DNA of 64,000 nt from Elysia crispata (GCA_033675545.1 JAWDGP010001963.1:31001-95000), one strand, 5' to 3'. Shown: positions 15,469 to 49,238, counted from the first letter of the stretch. Translations and numbers: made by a program. The notes: generated by a model not told the origin, from the letters alone.

Positions 15469-18224
15469 CATGCGGAATCACAGAGAAAAAGGGAAAGATT
15501 CTAACACGTGTGTGTGTGTAATAAAGAATGCAGGGTAGGTGAGAGTTACACATAATTATTGCATCAATGTCTGCAGTCCCCGCTCTCTCAGCTTAACTCA
15601 TTATGCTAATTTTTATCAACAAAAAGTATCGACTATCGATTGGACCAAACTGCTGTAGATTTTCCCTGTTAAATCAGCAAGGTAAGGTGTGTCAGTAGGT
15701 AACACACACACACACACACTCAGGTGGGATCAATACTGCCAGGCTTACAGCAGCTCAGTGCACCAAGCTTATGGCGTCAACCTTGAAATTACTGATCCTT
15801 CGATGTCATCGGACCCACACAATATTAAAGGCATTTTAACTGGATTGGAAGGGATAAATATCTTTCTACAAAAGCCGTATGGTGTATGGTTGAAAGACCT
15901 AGAAATACTTTGAGTTAACTTAAAAACATTCAAAACTCAATACCGTTAGAAGCGTATCTCATAAAAAACACTTCTACACCTAGTTTGTGAAAAATAGAAT
16001 TACCGTCTAGGGAATCAACGTGCCTGGGTGGTTTTTGGTCATTCCGTAATCTCTATCTGGTCCATCCCGTTTATCTATTCTCATATTGAAAAGTCTCATT
16101 CTTGAAAAAGATGTGAATGCTGATCTTCGCAGATTGAGACTAAATTTTGTTCAAGAACAGAAGGTCATGTATAAGTTAGGGCTGTTGGGACAATCTTTAG
16201 TGCCAGCTACTTCTGCCTCTTTATTTAAGTTTCTAACTTGATCCGAGTTTCAGCCAAAGCGGTGAAATATTCATCAAAATGGATAGTCAAGGCCATAAAT
16301 CAAACGTTAAATGAGTTATGAGCTTCCTGTTTCTAAAAGAGATCTTCACACAAACACCTTTGTTCAGATAATGGGAATTATTGAGGAGAATTTTCAAAAT
16401 TCTTAAATCTTTCCTTTCTTCCGATTATCAGTTATCGCCTCGCTCAGTTATTATGGTGAAAGAAGTGTATTAGTTCGAGTCACAGCAAGAGAATGGTTAA
16501 ACTAGCAATAGCTCCGAACGGAAACGAACCGCTTAAAAGGCGCACCTCGCCACGAAGCATAAACAGATTATTTAAAAGGCTTTGTCATTACAAGCCAATG
16601 AGCTCTTTTTTTTCCGAAACAATTTTTACATCTTAGGATAAGCGAAGCAAATCATGTTTATCTTTACATCCTAACCTGATCTGATCCATGTCTGCCTTTC
16701 AAAAGGATGGAAACACTATCGATTTATAAACAGAAGAAGAAAGAAAATACTGTTGCGTTACCCAGGACATGGGGGGAAAAACATGTAATTGCTTTGTTTG
16801 GTGATCTAATATACATATAAAAAAACCGTACTGCAATCAGACTTAAGGTTACGCCAAGTCTCTAGCAATAAAGAAAAGCTGAAGGCAGAAACAGGCTAAC
16901 TTTAGCCAGGAATAAACCCGTCCCACCGTCCCACCGCACCAGACCAACCAGGTTCGTTCATCATGAATAACAAGGTCTATTCTAAAGTTTGCAAGCCACA
17001 AGGATCTTTCCTTATGCCGCCAGCATAATCTACATTATGTGGACGAAACTGGCATCCAGACCAGGGGGAACGTTTCCCCCATATTACATTAAACAAAATA
17101 ATAATGTTCAGTCATAAATGAAAACTTCATCAAACTCTACAGGTTATTTATAGACTAATTGTTATCTTAGAATTAAAAAGGAGCTCAGCTTCTTTGTTTA
17201 TACATGATTTTAAATTTAGTTAATGCTCGATATAAAATCACAAGGTTCTGTAACATCTCTTGACTTCCGGATTATATGAACTTAACCAGGAATTTCTCTC
17301 TTCTTTAAATTGCTTTACAAGGTTAGGAGGTCAAGGATAGAATGAGAGAAAAATAAGACAAAGTATTGCAGCAATTATAGCGGTAGATCTATTGCTTATG
17401 AGCCGAAAGCCAACTAATTTGGACGGTGCGCGCCGGAGAACTGACAATATTTTTATTTCCTGTAACAACCGCTTAAATGGTTTTATTTTAGTAATCGGCT
17501 TAACTGAAACCGGTTCCATATTACACAAAGGGGTTTAACTCCATTCCATTTCTTCTTAATGGGCAGTGATAGTTGTAACCCTAGTATTTGCTACCACCAC
17601 CTCCTCCTCTCCCTCACGCTTAAGTGAATCTCAAGAGGCAAAAGGGAGTAGCACTTATCTTTAAACTAAGCGGGGTCATGCAGGAGCGTTGACAGAAAAA
17701 TTAGATGTTATTCCATATAGGAAAATACGGCTAGAGAATGTAGTGAAAAAATATATCAGATCCATTTCTAAAATTGCCATGAGCATAAGGTAATTTGTTG
17801 ATACACCAAATATATCGTATAAAGTATTCTGTGAACATAACGAAATGTGAATGTCAGAGGGAGGATTAGTAGTTGTCTCTTGGTCATCGTGTAAAATATG
17901 AAAAATTGCACATAATGTGTCCCTCGTACTAATTGAGATCTAAACTCATAAATTCAGAGTCACACGAGAGACGAAAGCCCTGGACCTCCACTGATGTAAT
18001 TCAGGAAACAAAATTGATCTTTTATTTCAGAGAGTGCAATTGTAAAACGAGCCAACCTACACTAAATTTATACACACAATGTGATGAAAAAGGCTGTACA
18101 AGACGATGGGATTAAGTGAAAAGAGGTTAAAAAATTCGAAGCTTTACGCTTTAAAACTCTTCAAAAAGTAACTAGATGCATATAGATAAAAATGTTAACG
18201 TTGTCATAGACAAAGATAATATAT

Positions 18225-18327
<103 letters not shown>

Positions 18328-19072
18328 CCAGACAGAGACAGGTAGACAAAATAGGAGAGTAAAATGCAGAAAGAAGATAACAGAATTTATATTATATTAA
18401 TACAAGTATGCAGATTGCTATCAGGTACACAGAGATAGAGGCAGTTTGTGACACAGAGAGAAAAAGGAGGATATTATGATGATCGAGTAAGCCTTTAAAC
18501 ATAGCAGACACGGTATATCAATCACAGAAAGGAATTTCAAAGACGGTTAAAAAAAATAAATCAATGGTGAAATGAAGAAATATCATTTCTCCTGTAAAAT
18601 AATTTAGACTAGAACATTCAAAGGCTTGTAATCTTGATTATCATTAAATGATTTTTAACTTTCACTTGATCATGAATCACAAATTATGGTCCGAAACTTT
18701 TTTTGGCATCGAAACATACGAGAAATCATCTCATTTTAAACTGATTTACTTCAAAGATCATTTTGAGCTCTCATTAGAAGGATATGAATGATTAATTAAG
18801 AACAACTTGAAATGCACGGTCTTGGTGGAAATTATAAAATGATATCACTCGAAAACCCCTAGAAAACAACCTCTTAAGGATTTTTAGAATTGTGCTGACT
18901 CAAAGTTCTATTGTGAAAATGTCCTACACTCCGCAGTTTTGATGACCATTGAGATGGCAGTTTTAGTGTACACAAAAAGTACCATTCTTCACTTGAAGGA
19001 AATCTTTTCTCGGATACAATATGATTCTCACACAAACACCATCATGCGATCATCATCCATATCGAAAATATC

Positions 19073-19074
<2 letters not shown>

Positions 19075-19119
<45 letters not shown>
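19075..19119. repeat. (CT)n microsatellite
   Basis: CT units with one TT interruption. Confidence 0.95.
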
Positions 19120-19244
19120 CGAAAAACGCTTTGTTTACAAACAAATTTAGACATTCAATTAGCGAACACAATGGGATATTGAAACTTTATAATAAACTAA
19201 AACAGTACCGATGCTGCTGCTATAACTACAACACAAAAAGAATG

Positions 19245-19769
<525 letters not shown>

Positions 19770-20979
19770 AGCTGATGCTGTTGCAGTAATTTTTTACGCA
19801 TAATCTGTATATGTTGGTGCTAATGACATTTATACAAAGATAATTGTATGTCTTCCTCTACCAAAGATAAAATCAGAAATAGCGACTAAATTAAGCAATA
19901 GATAGTTTAACAGAAAATTCTTCCTTATCACTATAGGATTACCTGCGCCCCTGTTCCTCCTTGATCAAAGAATGAGGGTCAGAACCCATTTATGGATAAC
20001 ACTCACCACTTAACTTCTCTCTGCTGTCGAAAAATTTGACTTATATTGCCTCCGTACGATTCCCGTAAATCCTCAAAGCCTACAGGTAGCTTAACTTTGT
20101 CTGGCGCACTCTCTTGGGCAGAAACGACGATCGGAACAGACGATCAGTCTACGCAATGGTAGGATCGTCTGCTGCCCAGCGCCCACTTCTGTTCTCATTC
20201 AAACGAGTGCATTTTCAGTGGAGCAGAGCCAGCCCCTTAAGCTATTGTAAATTTTTATAAGATTCGATCAAGATCAAATCTAAGCACTCCAAGACACAGA
20301 GCCTTGTCCCCGCGGCACGACGTTCAGGCTGCTCGCAAGTCGCTCGCTAAATTGATTTTCCTGGAATCGCACTTAAAAATCGCATAATAAGGCTTGTGTG
20401 GCGTCCTTCAGCCCTTGCGTCACATCTTAGTCTTACCTAACAACAATATAGTTTCAGGCTTCTACGTAAAATAATTGGTGGTGAATGTTGTACCGATTTC
20501 ACATCCATTAGAAAATAGTTCCATCACAGACGGTGCTCTTAAAAATAAGTAACTGTTAAAGGTAATTCGTTAATTCTATCCTGAACTTTCTTATGAAGAA
20601 ACATGACGAGTCAAGGCTGGTTTCTTACTAGACTCGGAGTTGTCGGGTAACTTCTATAAATCTAAGCAGGTCCAACCCTCCCAAACCGTGGCTTTAGTAC
20701 ATCGTTATTTTGGGATAATTCAGACAATTGGCTCATGTAAGAAACGAAATTATAGAGGACAGAACTTGAGGCAAGATTGCGGAAAAGGTGTTAAGACAAC
20801 AAACATCAGCAGTTTTTCTCTTGGCAACTTTGTAACTAACTGAAATAAGTGCATTAAAAAATCATTTGATTATTATGTGCTGTTGTTTACATGCTCAGAT
20901 TTTTGGGCCAACACGTGCACATAACTCATCGATTGATGCAATACCGCATCTTTTTTGACCGTCATTACTACATCTCGCT

Positions 20980-21290
20980 TCACCCCGTTCCGCTGCCTCT
21001 CGCCCGTTAGTCTTTACTGCATTTTTTGTTCCTCTCCTTGGTTCTTCCGTTCCCTGAGTCTCTGGGTGTTGCCTCTTTAACTCCGTCTCGCCTACTTTCG
21101 TCCTTTAAGCATCGCATCTCGTTTTCCTCTGCACCTCGCCTGTTGTAATCCTCTGAATCTCACCTTTTTTTCTTTCTCTGGTCTCATTATTTGCCTTCCC
21201 CGGGTCTCATCTTTTGTTTTTTCTCCGGGTCTCACCTTATCTCTTTCTTTGGGCCTCACCACTTGTCTCTTCTCTCTTCGTCTGCTGTCT
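20980..21290. repeat. Degenerate pyrimidine-rich minisatellite, about 25-bp period
   Basis: Recurring units of the type ccgggtctcacctt followed by a T/C-rich stretch, for example near 21200, 21226 and 21250, with weaker copies toward 20980. The Lys/Arg-rich open frame on the minus strand is a product of the repeat. Confidence 0.6.
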
Positions 21291-22011
21291 CCGCTATACT
21301 GATTACTATAGACCCGTGTACTATTCATAACAAACTTCAGCGACTGACATTGCTTTGTTATTGATCGGTCAAATGTTAAATCATATACCTAATTTATTTA
21401 TATTGAATCTGTGAATTATGTTCAATATCATTGTGCTAGTCCAACAGACATTACCAAATTGTTAGAACACTGAATTCAGCAATGGCAACATTTATTGCAT
21501 TCCATACATCAGAGCCAGAGGCAATAGTGCCAGCAAAAGCAACTTGAACAGGGGCTAAAACCCATTAACATCAAGAAGGATAAGGAAATATAAACATAAC
21601 TGCGGCCACATAAGGAGACGGTTATAACGAGGATATGAACAGCGAGAAAGGGAGAAAAATGTTCAAGGCTTACGCTAACAAGATTGTAAATGTCACATTA
21701 ATAAGATTAGCTTTGTTTTCAATGGGCTACATTGATTTCGCCTTCTACGCAACTTGTCAATATTTGGGCTAAAAGTTTTAAAAAAAAAAAAAGCTAGCAA
21801 TCTACTCCATGTTCTGTTTACATTGTTAAAATCACTCCTAAGTTTTTGCTCTTTCGTTGTTATTGTTTTTGTTATGGTTATTGTTGATGATGCTGTTGTT
21901 GCTGTTCCTTCTCCTCCTCGTCCTCCTTTTTCTTTTCTAGTTTTCTTTCTCCTCCTACCCCCCGCCCCCACCCATTTTCCTCCCCGCCCACTCGTCGTCG
22001 TCGTTGTCATC

Positions 22012-22178
22012 CTTCTTCTTCTTCTTCTTCTTCTTCTTCTTCTTCTTCTTCTTCTTCTTCTTCTTCTTCTTCTTCTTCTTCTTCTTCTTCTTCTTCTTCT
22101 TCTTCTTCTTCTTCTTCTTCTTCTTCTTCTTCTTCTTCGTCTTTACCTCCTCCTCTTCTTCTTCTTCTTCTTCTTCTT
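22012..22178. repeat. (CTT)n satellite
   Basis: About 42 perfect CTT units, a short break near 22139-22154, then more CTT. Confidence 0.97.
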
Positions 22179-22231
22179 ACCTTCTGTTCCTTCGTATTCA
22201 CCTTCTCTTCTTCTTCTCTATTTTTTTTGTT

Positions 22232-22234
<3 letters not shown>

Positions 22235-22309
<75 letters not shown>

Positions 22310-22485
22310 CCCCCCCCTCTCCTATTTATAAGGCCCTCTACCATATATATTTCTATCTATCTATCTATCTGTCTGTCTGTCTCTCTCTCTCTCTTACTCT
22401 CTCTTACTCTCTCTCTCTCTCTCTGTCTGTCTGTCTGTCTCTCTCTCTTACTCTCTCTCTCTCTTTCACTCTCGCTCTCTCCTCT
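22235..22485. repeat. (TC)n, (ATCT)n and (GTCT)n compound tract
   Basis: Perfect TC to 22306, then a gap with a C run, then ATCT, GTCT, TCTC and TTAC-interrupted blocks. Confidence 0.95.
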
Positions 22486-23914
22486 AAAAGTCGCCCTTGA
22501 TCATCTGGATTGTTGCTTGTTTTTCCTGAAGATTTGCATCCGTTAAGGGAACAGCTTACCTTGCTTGGGATATAAAATTTAAAAGATATTGAAGGGGAAA
22601 ATAAATAAAAAATTTTGACACGAGTGTACATTTTTATGGGGAACCGAGGAAAATACGACCTTTGGCATGCTTTAATTAAATAAAACAATTCGTGCTTTCT
22701 TGCTATTAAAGAAGCGTTTGAGTATTCTTAAAAATTAATTGGCATATCTTGCTAGAAAAATCTACATGATGTTGTTGCAATGACAAGTAGCTAACAATCG
22801 CAAATCCTTTTTTTTTCTTTTATATTTTTTCGCAGTTACATGTTCTCGCTCTCTAAGCATTTTTGAATACAAAATTTATTGTGGCATCTTAAAGTCAACT
22901 ATAAAGTTTCTTCTATCGAGGTATGTGTTCGATTTATGGAATTCTCTGGCCCTGACAAGAGTTTGTTCGCTAGAAAGTTTAACAGATAAAGCTTTAGAAG
23001 CAATACTGGGTGATATCGAAAGATACGAGAACGATGTGTAATACAATCTTTGATGTTATTCTTATTTGGTAAAACATATTTAAGCTGAGTGGTCCATCTC
23101 TCAAGAAATAAATTTACTGATTAAAACAGGATATTGTGTGTAGGGGCTTTGAGAACTAAGTTATTGATCATAAATAGTTTAATATCATGCATACGATCAG
23201 TATATTTACAAACTAATATGGTTTTATTTAAAGTTATGCTACATATAAAAAGTTAGTTACTATTAATATTCTAAAAGACAGGTCAAAATGATATTTTAAA
23301 AAAAAGATTCACTAAATAACTCAGCAATTTTAAAGGTTAAAATGCTTTTGCTAGCTAAGAAAAAGTAACTCATCAGTAAGGACAAATTTTAGGTGGAGCA
23401 ATCTAGGATGATTAAATCAAACACACACATTATATCAAATCCAAAACAAGAAAATCTTTTTTTTTAAATGTGACCTTCAGCTGACTACAGAATGATTTAG
23501 AGTGAAAAGGCTATTTAAAAAAAACTCTAGTTTTAAGTGGATTTATTTAATTATTACTTCGTCTAAATCATATTTAATTAAACTCCACTCTCCCATGGAA
23601 ATCGGAATTAGCATCCTATAATTTCAACATTTGAAAAAATCACTTGTTCAAAAGTTCAACCTGAGCTTCAAATTTACGAACCAGCTACCCATTGTACATA
23701 AAATTATTGTTACTTCTTTCCCAAACTCCTCCATAGAATAAGTTTGCTCGTCTGAAAGAAATGCTACAGAATTTCTAATGGTATGACAAGAGAAACAAAT
23801 AAAATATCAAATAGCAACACAACCAGAGGTAAAGGACAGATGTTTTTATCCCAACTCCTCGTTGAACGGAATCACTAAAATCTCTTGGGTCAGTACAAAC
23901 AACTGACCGGCACC

Positions 23915-24097
23915 ATGGCGGAGACTACTCCAGAGAAAGATCCTCAACCTGATATTATTCCTAAAGCAGGCCCTGCCTTTATTAAAGGAACGACTAATAA
24001 TATCAAGAATGTATTTTGGCAGCACACTTTATTCGCATTTATGGTATTCTGCACAACAAACATTGAAAAAAATGAAAAAAAAAATAATAGAACTTAA
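23915..24097 (+). CDS. Short open frame of unknown status
   Basis: An ATG in very good context (ggcaccATGGCG) opens 60 codons starting MAETTPEKDPQPDIIPKAGP, then AFIKGTTNNIKN; the second half turns Asn/Lys-rich like the AT-rich background. The first 30 codons look coding and the rest do not. It may be a decayed exon or transposon piece. No splice donor was evident at the change. Confidence 0.25.
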   Translation: MAETTPEKDPQPDIIPKAGPAFIKGTTNNIKNVFWQHTLFAFMVFCTTNIEKNEKKNNRT

Positions 24098-24734
24098 ATG
24101 TTTCAACTTTCTTTGTAAAGAAACATAAACATCGGGTATAGATATATTACCAATAATATCTTCATGCTAAACAATTTTACTTACATATCTCAGTTTAAAG
24201 GTAAAGAAGCGTTCCTTAAATGTCAGGAACTTAGAACATCGGCACATAAATATAGACCATGAAACATTATATTTTAGTAAATCAGCAAACCAAATGATGC
24301 AAATGCAAGATAAACTTTAATACTTAGGGAAAGTCAGAAAAAAATGCAGTTACATCTCCTTAAAATATTCAACCCTAGCAAGGGTGCAAGAAAGATGTAT
24401 TAAAACTTGGCAAAAAAGAATGAGCACCCCTTTAAACAAACACTTTATGTGTGCAAATTGAATGCTGATATTAAAAGACACAAAACTCAAGTTCTTCCAA
24501 CACTGAGTTTTGCACAACATCTGAACTACATACACATCAAGTGCAATATATGATTTAAATCAAAATTAATTATCCGAAGGATATTCAAAATGAGCAGAAA
24601 ATCTTTTTCCGGATTTGAATATATGTTAAGATAATTTAGGCTGATCTAGAACACCTAATAAATGAAAAATGTCATCATGTTCAATTTTATTACTATTTCT
24701 AAATTTGAAATAAACAGTTTTGCTATTACCATCG

Positions 24735-25060
<326 letters not shown>

Positions 25061-25063
25061 TAC

Positions 25064-25389
<326 letters not shown>

Positions 25390-27552
25390 ACATTATAACA
25401 GGTTTTCTAATCAATAGAGACTAAATTGTTTTATTGTGTGCGGTAAAAATGAACATCTCGAAATATAATTATTTCTTAACCGTAAACAAATACCTTAGGA
25501 ATTTTCATGAGGCATGGTCGAAAACGACTTAATGACTACGATAATAACACCGTTTATATGGCAAATATCATGTCTATAATAAACATAATAAAAATGTTTT
25601 CCGCGATGAAGATAAGGATGGTGGAGATGGGGATTATGGTGTTGCTGCTGATGATGTTGACAGTACCTCTGGAAGTAGAGGTTGACCATAATAGAGATGT
25701 TCGGGAAAGAGACGCTAATGGCAACTATGTCAAGCAAAGCTGGATGATATTAACACACCTGTGGCGTGAACACGTGGCGGTGATGATGGGTGATTGAGGA
25801 CAATATCAGAGACAAATGATTTTAATTAAAATCATAAGTGGAAATTATAAAGATGGCTTTACATTTAGCCCCACTTACAAAATATAATAACTGTTATGTT
25901 CCTGCTTAAAGCATATTTTTTTACAACCTTTGGTTGATAGTGGTTGAGGATGGCAGACGTGTAGGTTGGTGTGATCGCTTGGTGACACAAAGTGAGCTAC
26001 ACGTTAACAGGCATGAAAAGCTTATCTGTGAATACTCCACTAATAAAAAACAATGTCCGTCTTAAACACTTTCAATATCTTTTCTCTCTTTCTCTCTCTA
26101 GGAAATGTGTGTGTGTGTGTGTGGGGGGGGAAGAGATAACTGCGCTTGATTATTTTCTCCAAGACTTTAGTTTCCAAATCTCATTGGACGCCTTATATCA
26201 AACAATCCCACTAACAAAAGTCCAGAAAGAATTCCAAGCTTCTAATCTGCATTAGTGACACAAGCACGATATTGAATTCTATTAAAACTTAGCAATCTCA
26301 GTCCTCCCTCTCCTTTATGTCTTGAAATTGTGCGTCAACAAAACTTTCACCCAATGCAATATTGAATCAAATTAAATGCAAATTATAGGGCATTTCATCA
26401 TTAACCTAACCTCCAAAACAGTCGGAAAAGTAAAAACTTAAACTTTAAAAGAAACCGCACATCAGAGTTCTGAAAAAGCCTCAGTTAGTTCAGTGCGTGT
26501 ATTATTACTATGAGGAGAAAAATCCAAAATCTAATTTATTTTAAAAAAATTAAATTGAATTGGTTATTAGAAAGACATAATTCATTCAAAAATAAAAGTA
26601 AGAAGCAGGGAGTAAATCTTGAAGATGTGAATTACTGAAATAGTGAAAAACATGTAAAAGATAAAAAAATGAATGTACAGTTCCACATTATACCCATCAA
26701 GAAGTCAAACATCAAAGTCAAGACACTCGGAAATATTCTGAGACTTAATCTTTTAAAAGAGTAAATTCAATAAATTCAAATAAAAGCTTTCCAGCAACCC
26801 CTGGAGCAACCAGCCGTGCGCCATGGTTGATGTTAAAATAAACCTCTGGAAAGGTTATGATGACACCACGGCTCATGAGCTGTTATTCTTTTCGCAACGA
26901 TCTGTGTTGACTCTAGTACCTTTTTCCAAAAACAACAGTGTTCTTAGGTGACAAACTCAAGATACCTACAACTTAAGTGTTAGACTAGACACATGGGCCA
27001 ATTTCAGAACAGAAAACTGCTAATAAACATGTAAAATAAAACTTGAGTATTGTAGGATTATTATTAAAAATATTTTGCGCTTATAAGATCTAGACTCCGC
27101 ATCGTTTCTAAGTTGAATGACTACATAAGCCGAGGAAGCTAGCTCCCCGTGATGTGAAGTTATAATATAATCTCTGTACCCACAGTGTCGAGAGATTTTC
27201 ACAGCCAATGCCATTGGCTCAACTCCCGCATTCCATTTCCATTTTTAATGCAAATTTTTCGTTATTGCTAGAATTAAACATAAATCATTTCAACCATGGT
27301 CTTACTTATCATAATTATCTTTCGTGAGCATGAGACAAAACCACGCGTTTGATCATAGCTGATATGCCAGGCACGACCTAGATGAAACCTAAAAATTAAT
27401 ATTGTACTTCAGTGTCAAGTGGCTATGCAGGATTCATCAATACAAAATTAATGGAAAGTTATCTTTGCACTCATCTGATGTGTGATTGTGATAGAGTGCG
27501 GTTCTCAAATTAGTTTCTCACTAGCGGCTGACATTTTGTTCACGAGATTAAA
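25390..27552. other. Intergenic, possible upstream region of gene 1
   Basis: AT-rich, with a GAT-rich decayed repeat (about 25590-25660) and a (GT)n/G-run near 26106-26131. No TATA box was recognised before the candidate leader exon. Confidence 0.5.
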
Positions 27553-45591
<18,039 letters not shown>

Positions 45592-45795
45592 CTAAGGCCT
45601 CCTCAACCCTCAAGATGCTCAGCGAGAGCCAGTTACTGAGGCCTCTCTACCTTTCCTGGTGCTCAACTACTTGCAGTAACTGGTGCCTCTCCAACTCTCC
45701 TGGTGCTAAACTACAGCCAGTTACTGAGGCCTCTTCTCTCATCATGCTGAACTACAGCCATCTGCTGAGGCCTCTTTAGGTCTCCTAATGCTCAA
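45592..45795 (+). repeat. Degenerate repeats of the last coding bases after the gene 1 stop
   Basis: About four diverged copies of a unit of roughly 45-55 bp containing gaggcctctctacctttcct and gtgctcaactac follow the stop. They resemble the last codons of exon 8 (CTCTACCTTTCCTGGTGCTC). This is the short, decayed counterpart of the large array after the gene 2 stop. Confidence 0.7.
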
Positions 45796-46265
45796 CCACA
45801 TCCTTAGCAAGGCCTTTTTATTTCTCCTAATTTCGATGCTATGGGGTATACCATATCTCTTTAAGCTTGAGACATCTGGTTTTTTTTTTGCTTTATATTG
45901 GCAAAAGCCAATCCTAGACTTCTCTTCGCTGATATTTTTCGCAAACCTAAAGAAATTCTGTCCGTGTTTTACAATGTTTGAGCCTTAATTTGATTTCTTA
46001 CATCCTAGATTCCATAGGAGCAACCTTATTAAATTGAACCATATAAGCTCCGTGTGCCAACTGCTAAGAACAAAAAATAGTGGCGAAAACGTGTTTCCGA
46101 CCCGTGATTGGCTTTTGTAGCATTTGCCGAGTTATAGGCATGCCAATACAAATTTTATTCTTAACAGTTGCTTAAATTGACTGGTTGATTGATTGATCGG
46201 TAGAACCATGTTAAAAGTAAAGCTTTTTTAAGATAATCCCAAAATGTTTTCTAAATCACTTGATA

Positions 46266-46271
46266 AATAAA
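46266..46271 (+). promoter_or_regulatory. Possible poly(A) signal of gene 1
   Basis: AATAAA about 675 bp past the gene 1 stop. AT-rich sequence makes chance hits common, so this is weak. Confidence 0.25.
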
Positions 46272-46559
46272 TGCCACGCAGAAAAGTGCTGAAAGATGAA
46301 ATTGATGGCAACGGCTCGGCATCATAAAGCCTTGACATGACATTCTCCAGGCGGGCGGTTCTCAGCACAGCTGCTACATGGTCTCCGCTCTTGCAGATAA
46401 TTGAGCCTGGTTGGGTTTAACTTCAAGACATCTCTAATTAGAAGTAGTCAACCCCAAAAGTAAATACAAAGAGAAAAGGAAATTGTAGTGTGTCTAGTAA
46501 AAATCTGAAGCAGTGGCTTACTGCTCAAGAACACTCACAAATCAAGTGCATTTAAAGAG

Positions 46560-46562
46560 AAG

Positions 46563-46651
<89 letters not shown>
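46560..46651. repeat. (GATA)n then (GA)n microsatellite
   Basis: Five GATA units pass into about 35 GA units. Confidence 0.97.
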
Positions 46652-46653
<2 letters not shown>

Positions 46654-48171
46654 GTTGGCGAGAGAGGGAGACAGTTGCATCAGCTATAAAAAAAAACAAC
46701 CCACAAGCAAGCACTAGGAGGAAAGAAAAAAATGCAATATTTTCAGCAATATCTACCATTGCATCAGACTCATACCATTGGAGATGTTTTTGCTTTGAGC
46801 TTCTCTGGAGCAGTTTAACACGATCATCTCCTAACTGGTGTAGAGCTGAGTATAATTTAAAGGAAGACTGACACCTGTGGTGTTGGTTTGACATAGACGT
46901 TTGCGTCCGACATGTCAAACGGTCTACCGATAAACTTTAAATATAATTGTGTTCGTGTTTCGTTCCCGTCTGAATTCTAGAATTCCAGTTACTGTGCTCG
47001 TCCATTGAACTCACACAAGATTTTACATCTCTAGAGTTTGGGCGTCAATCCAATAGGTGTGTCCGAAAAACACAGCCTCTTTGCATGAATCATCAACTCT
47101 AGTATTAGAGAATGTCTATCGGGAATTGTTTGGGGTGATTTAGATTAGACTGTGCACTCCGCAAAAGTGATCTAATTAATTGGACTTCACTTTTCTACTT
47201 ATTTTTGACTACATTCACATATTTTATTCGTTTTATTTTGTAATAAAACCACTTTGTGTGTATAATTAAAAGATGAATTCATAATTATTCTATTTTTATG
47301 CCTATGTCACAAGTGATTTGTTTTCTAATAGTAATGTATTACAATAAATATTAATCTAAATTTACGTCTTCTTCTGCTCTGCTTGTTGTCTTCTATACGC
47401 ATTAGTTTTCACAGTCACTATTTTATGATAAAAATAATGGCAAGCATAGATATTGAAAAAAAATCATGATTTCGTAGAATATAAATGAAATGAATATAAT
47501 CAATGCGTAAACAGTTATCTATCTAGTGCAAAGAAACCATGTAGCCTGACTAAAGATACGGTATAGCATTATTGACAGAAAATGCAGTATGATAAAGCAA
47601 TGAAGCTAAATGATAAAAAATTGCAAAATTTTACTCCAAAGGATAGCCTGTAAAGCTGAAGCATGGAGATTTATCAATTAAATTAACGAACATACAACTT
47701 TCTCGACAGCCCCATTTCCAGCTAGGGTTAACAAAGCAATTGAATCAATTCTATATCATGTTCTGAACAATGATGGAACCGATGGCGATCAAACAGTGAG
47801 GAGGGCGCAGAATGCAAAGAAAACATAGAAAGGAGTCAAGAATCACTTTAAAAAGACGTGGAAATGATGGAGGGACCGTCAGTCATAAGAATACATGGTG
47901 TTGAGTCCATTGCAAGCAGGACAGGTTTTCCTGCTCACTGTTTCAGAAACCTACTCATAAGTTAGCCGGCTATTGCCTAAAGGAACTTGTATAAAACAAA
48001 TAACGTTAATGTAAAATCACTGGTACTGGACTAAGGGGACAGAATCCAGCAGAGACTCACATACACTGAGAGAGGAAGTACTAGAACGTCAGGTGATAGT
48101 GCATTTATGGAAAGCGTTATTCTAAGCCAATCATTAAATAAGGCACTTTTGCAGTATAAAAAGGCGCAAAA

Positions 48172-48172
48172 T

Positions 48173-48231
<59 letters not shown>
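48172..48231. repeat. (AT)n microsatellite
   Basis: Near-perfect AT units. Confidence 0.97.
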
Positions 48232-48234
<3 letters not shown>

Positions 48235-48892
48235 GAGATGATTTTCAAAAATGCGAATTTATTATGCTGGTAACGAAGATACTAGAGTTTGTTCCAAGTA
48301 AAAGAGAGTGTTAAGAATAATCAGGATCACTTACTGGTAATCTTTTCCTCCGTGACGGCTCTTCTTTGGCAAACTTTACCGTAAGAAACCAATAGTACTA
48401 CAAGAATACTGTATTGTTCTTCAAAACTTTAACTTTCATGACTGTATATTACTGAGATCTTAAAAAATAACATTGATTAATAAATTGATTTAGCTATTGA
48501 GAGGTTTTACAAACCCAGTCGACCATGAGCGGTGATCAGAAGGTTTCCATATCTGTGTATATGGCTGACTTTCTCAAATTGCGGTATATTAAAGCGAAGC
48601 TTGTTAAGGTTACATGAAAAAAGATCGGAGAAGATCCAGGCATGGTGGAGAAGAGCATATTATAAAATCAGTCATTAAAAGAGCGATGTTTCTTGTAGCT
48701 TGATTAATCTCACCGACTAGCATTTGGATGAGTTGAGTCCATTTGTTTTACTTTATTATCAAAATCAACTTTATTTCATTCTATGCTGTGCATCCGCATT
48801 ATTGGAATTGATTATTTCTAGATGCATATTAATAAGTTACAAAATAATGTAAATAATCACCTTAAACTATTCAAATTAATGCAAATATATAA

Positions 48893-48893
<1 letters not shown>

Positions 48894-48962
<69 letters not shown>

Positions 48963-49082
48963 CAGAGAGACAGAGAGACAGACAGAGAGACAGACAGAGA
49001 GAGAGACGGACAGACAGACAGACAGAGAGAGACAGACAGATAGACAGTCAGACAGACAGAGACAGACAGACAGACAGAGAAA
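48894..49082. repeat. (GA)n and (CAGA)n compound tract
   Basis: About 33 GA units pass into mixed CAGA, GAGACA and TAGA units. Confidence 0.96.
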
Positions 49083-49228
49083 GAATTTGAACCTCAATAA
49101 ATACTATTCATTAAAGCCCGTAGCCCAAGTGACATAGAGAGAGAGAGAGAGAAAGAGAGAAAGAGAGAAAGAATTTGAATCCCAATAGATACTATTCATT
49201 GAAGCCCATGGCCCACATGTCATAGAGA
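49083..49228. repeat. 88-bp-period duplication beside GA tracts
   Basis: aatttgaacctcaataaata at 49084 and aatttgaatcccaatagata at 49172 begin two diverged copies of about 58 bp. Each is followed by a (GA)n or GAAA tract. Confidence 0.8.
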
Positions 49229-49238
49229 AAGAGAGAGG

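Larger units (their letters stand above)
19770..24734. other. Non-coding, repeats and one short frame
   Basis: Besides the repeats and the short frame at 23915, the part around 20080-20420 is richer in CpG and G+C and could be a promoter or an old exon, but no open frame supports a gene. Confidence 0.5.

Noticed and set aside
20980-21328. Lys/Arg-rich minus-strand protein
   Set aside because: Its residues follow the 25-bp pyrimidine-rich minisatellite.
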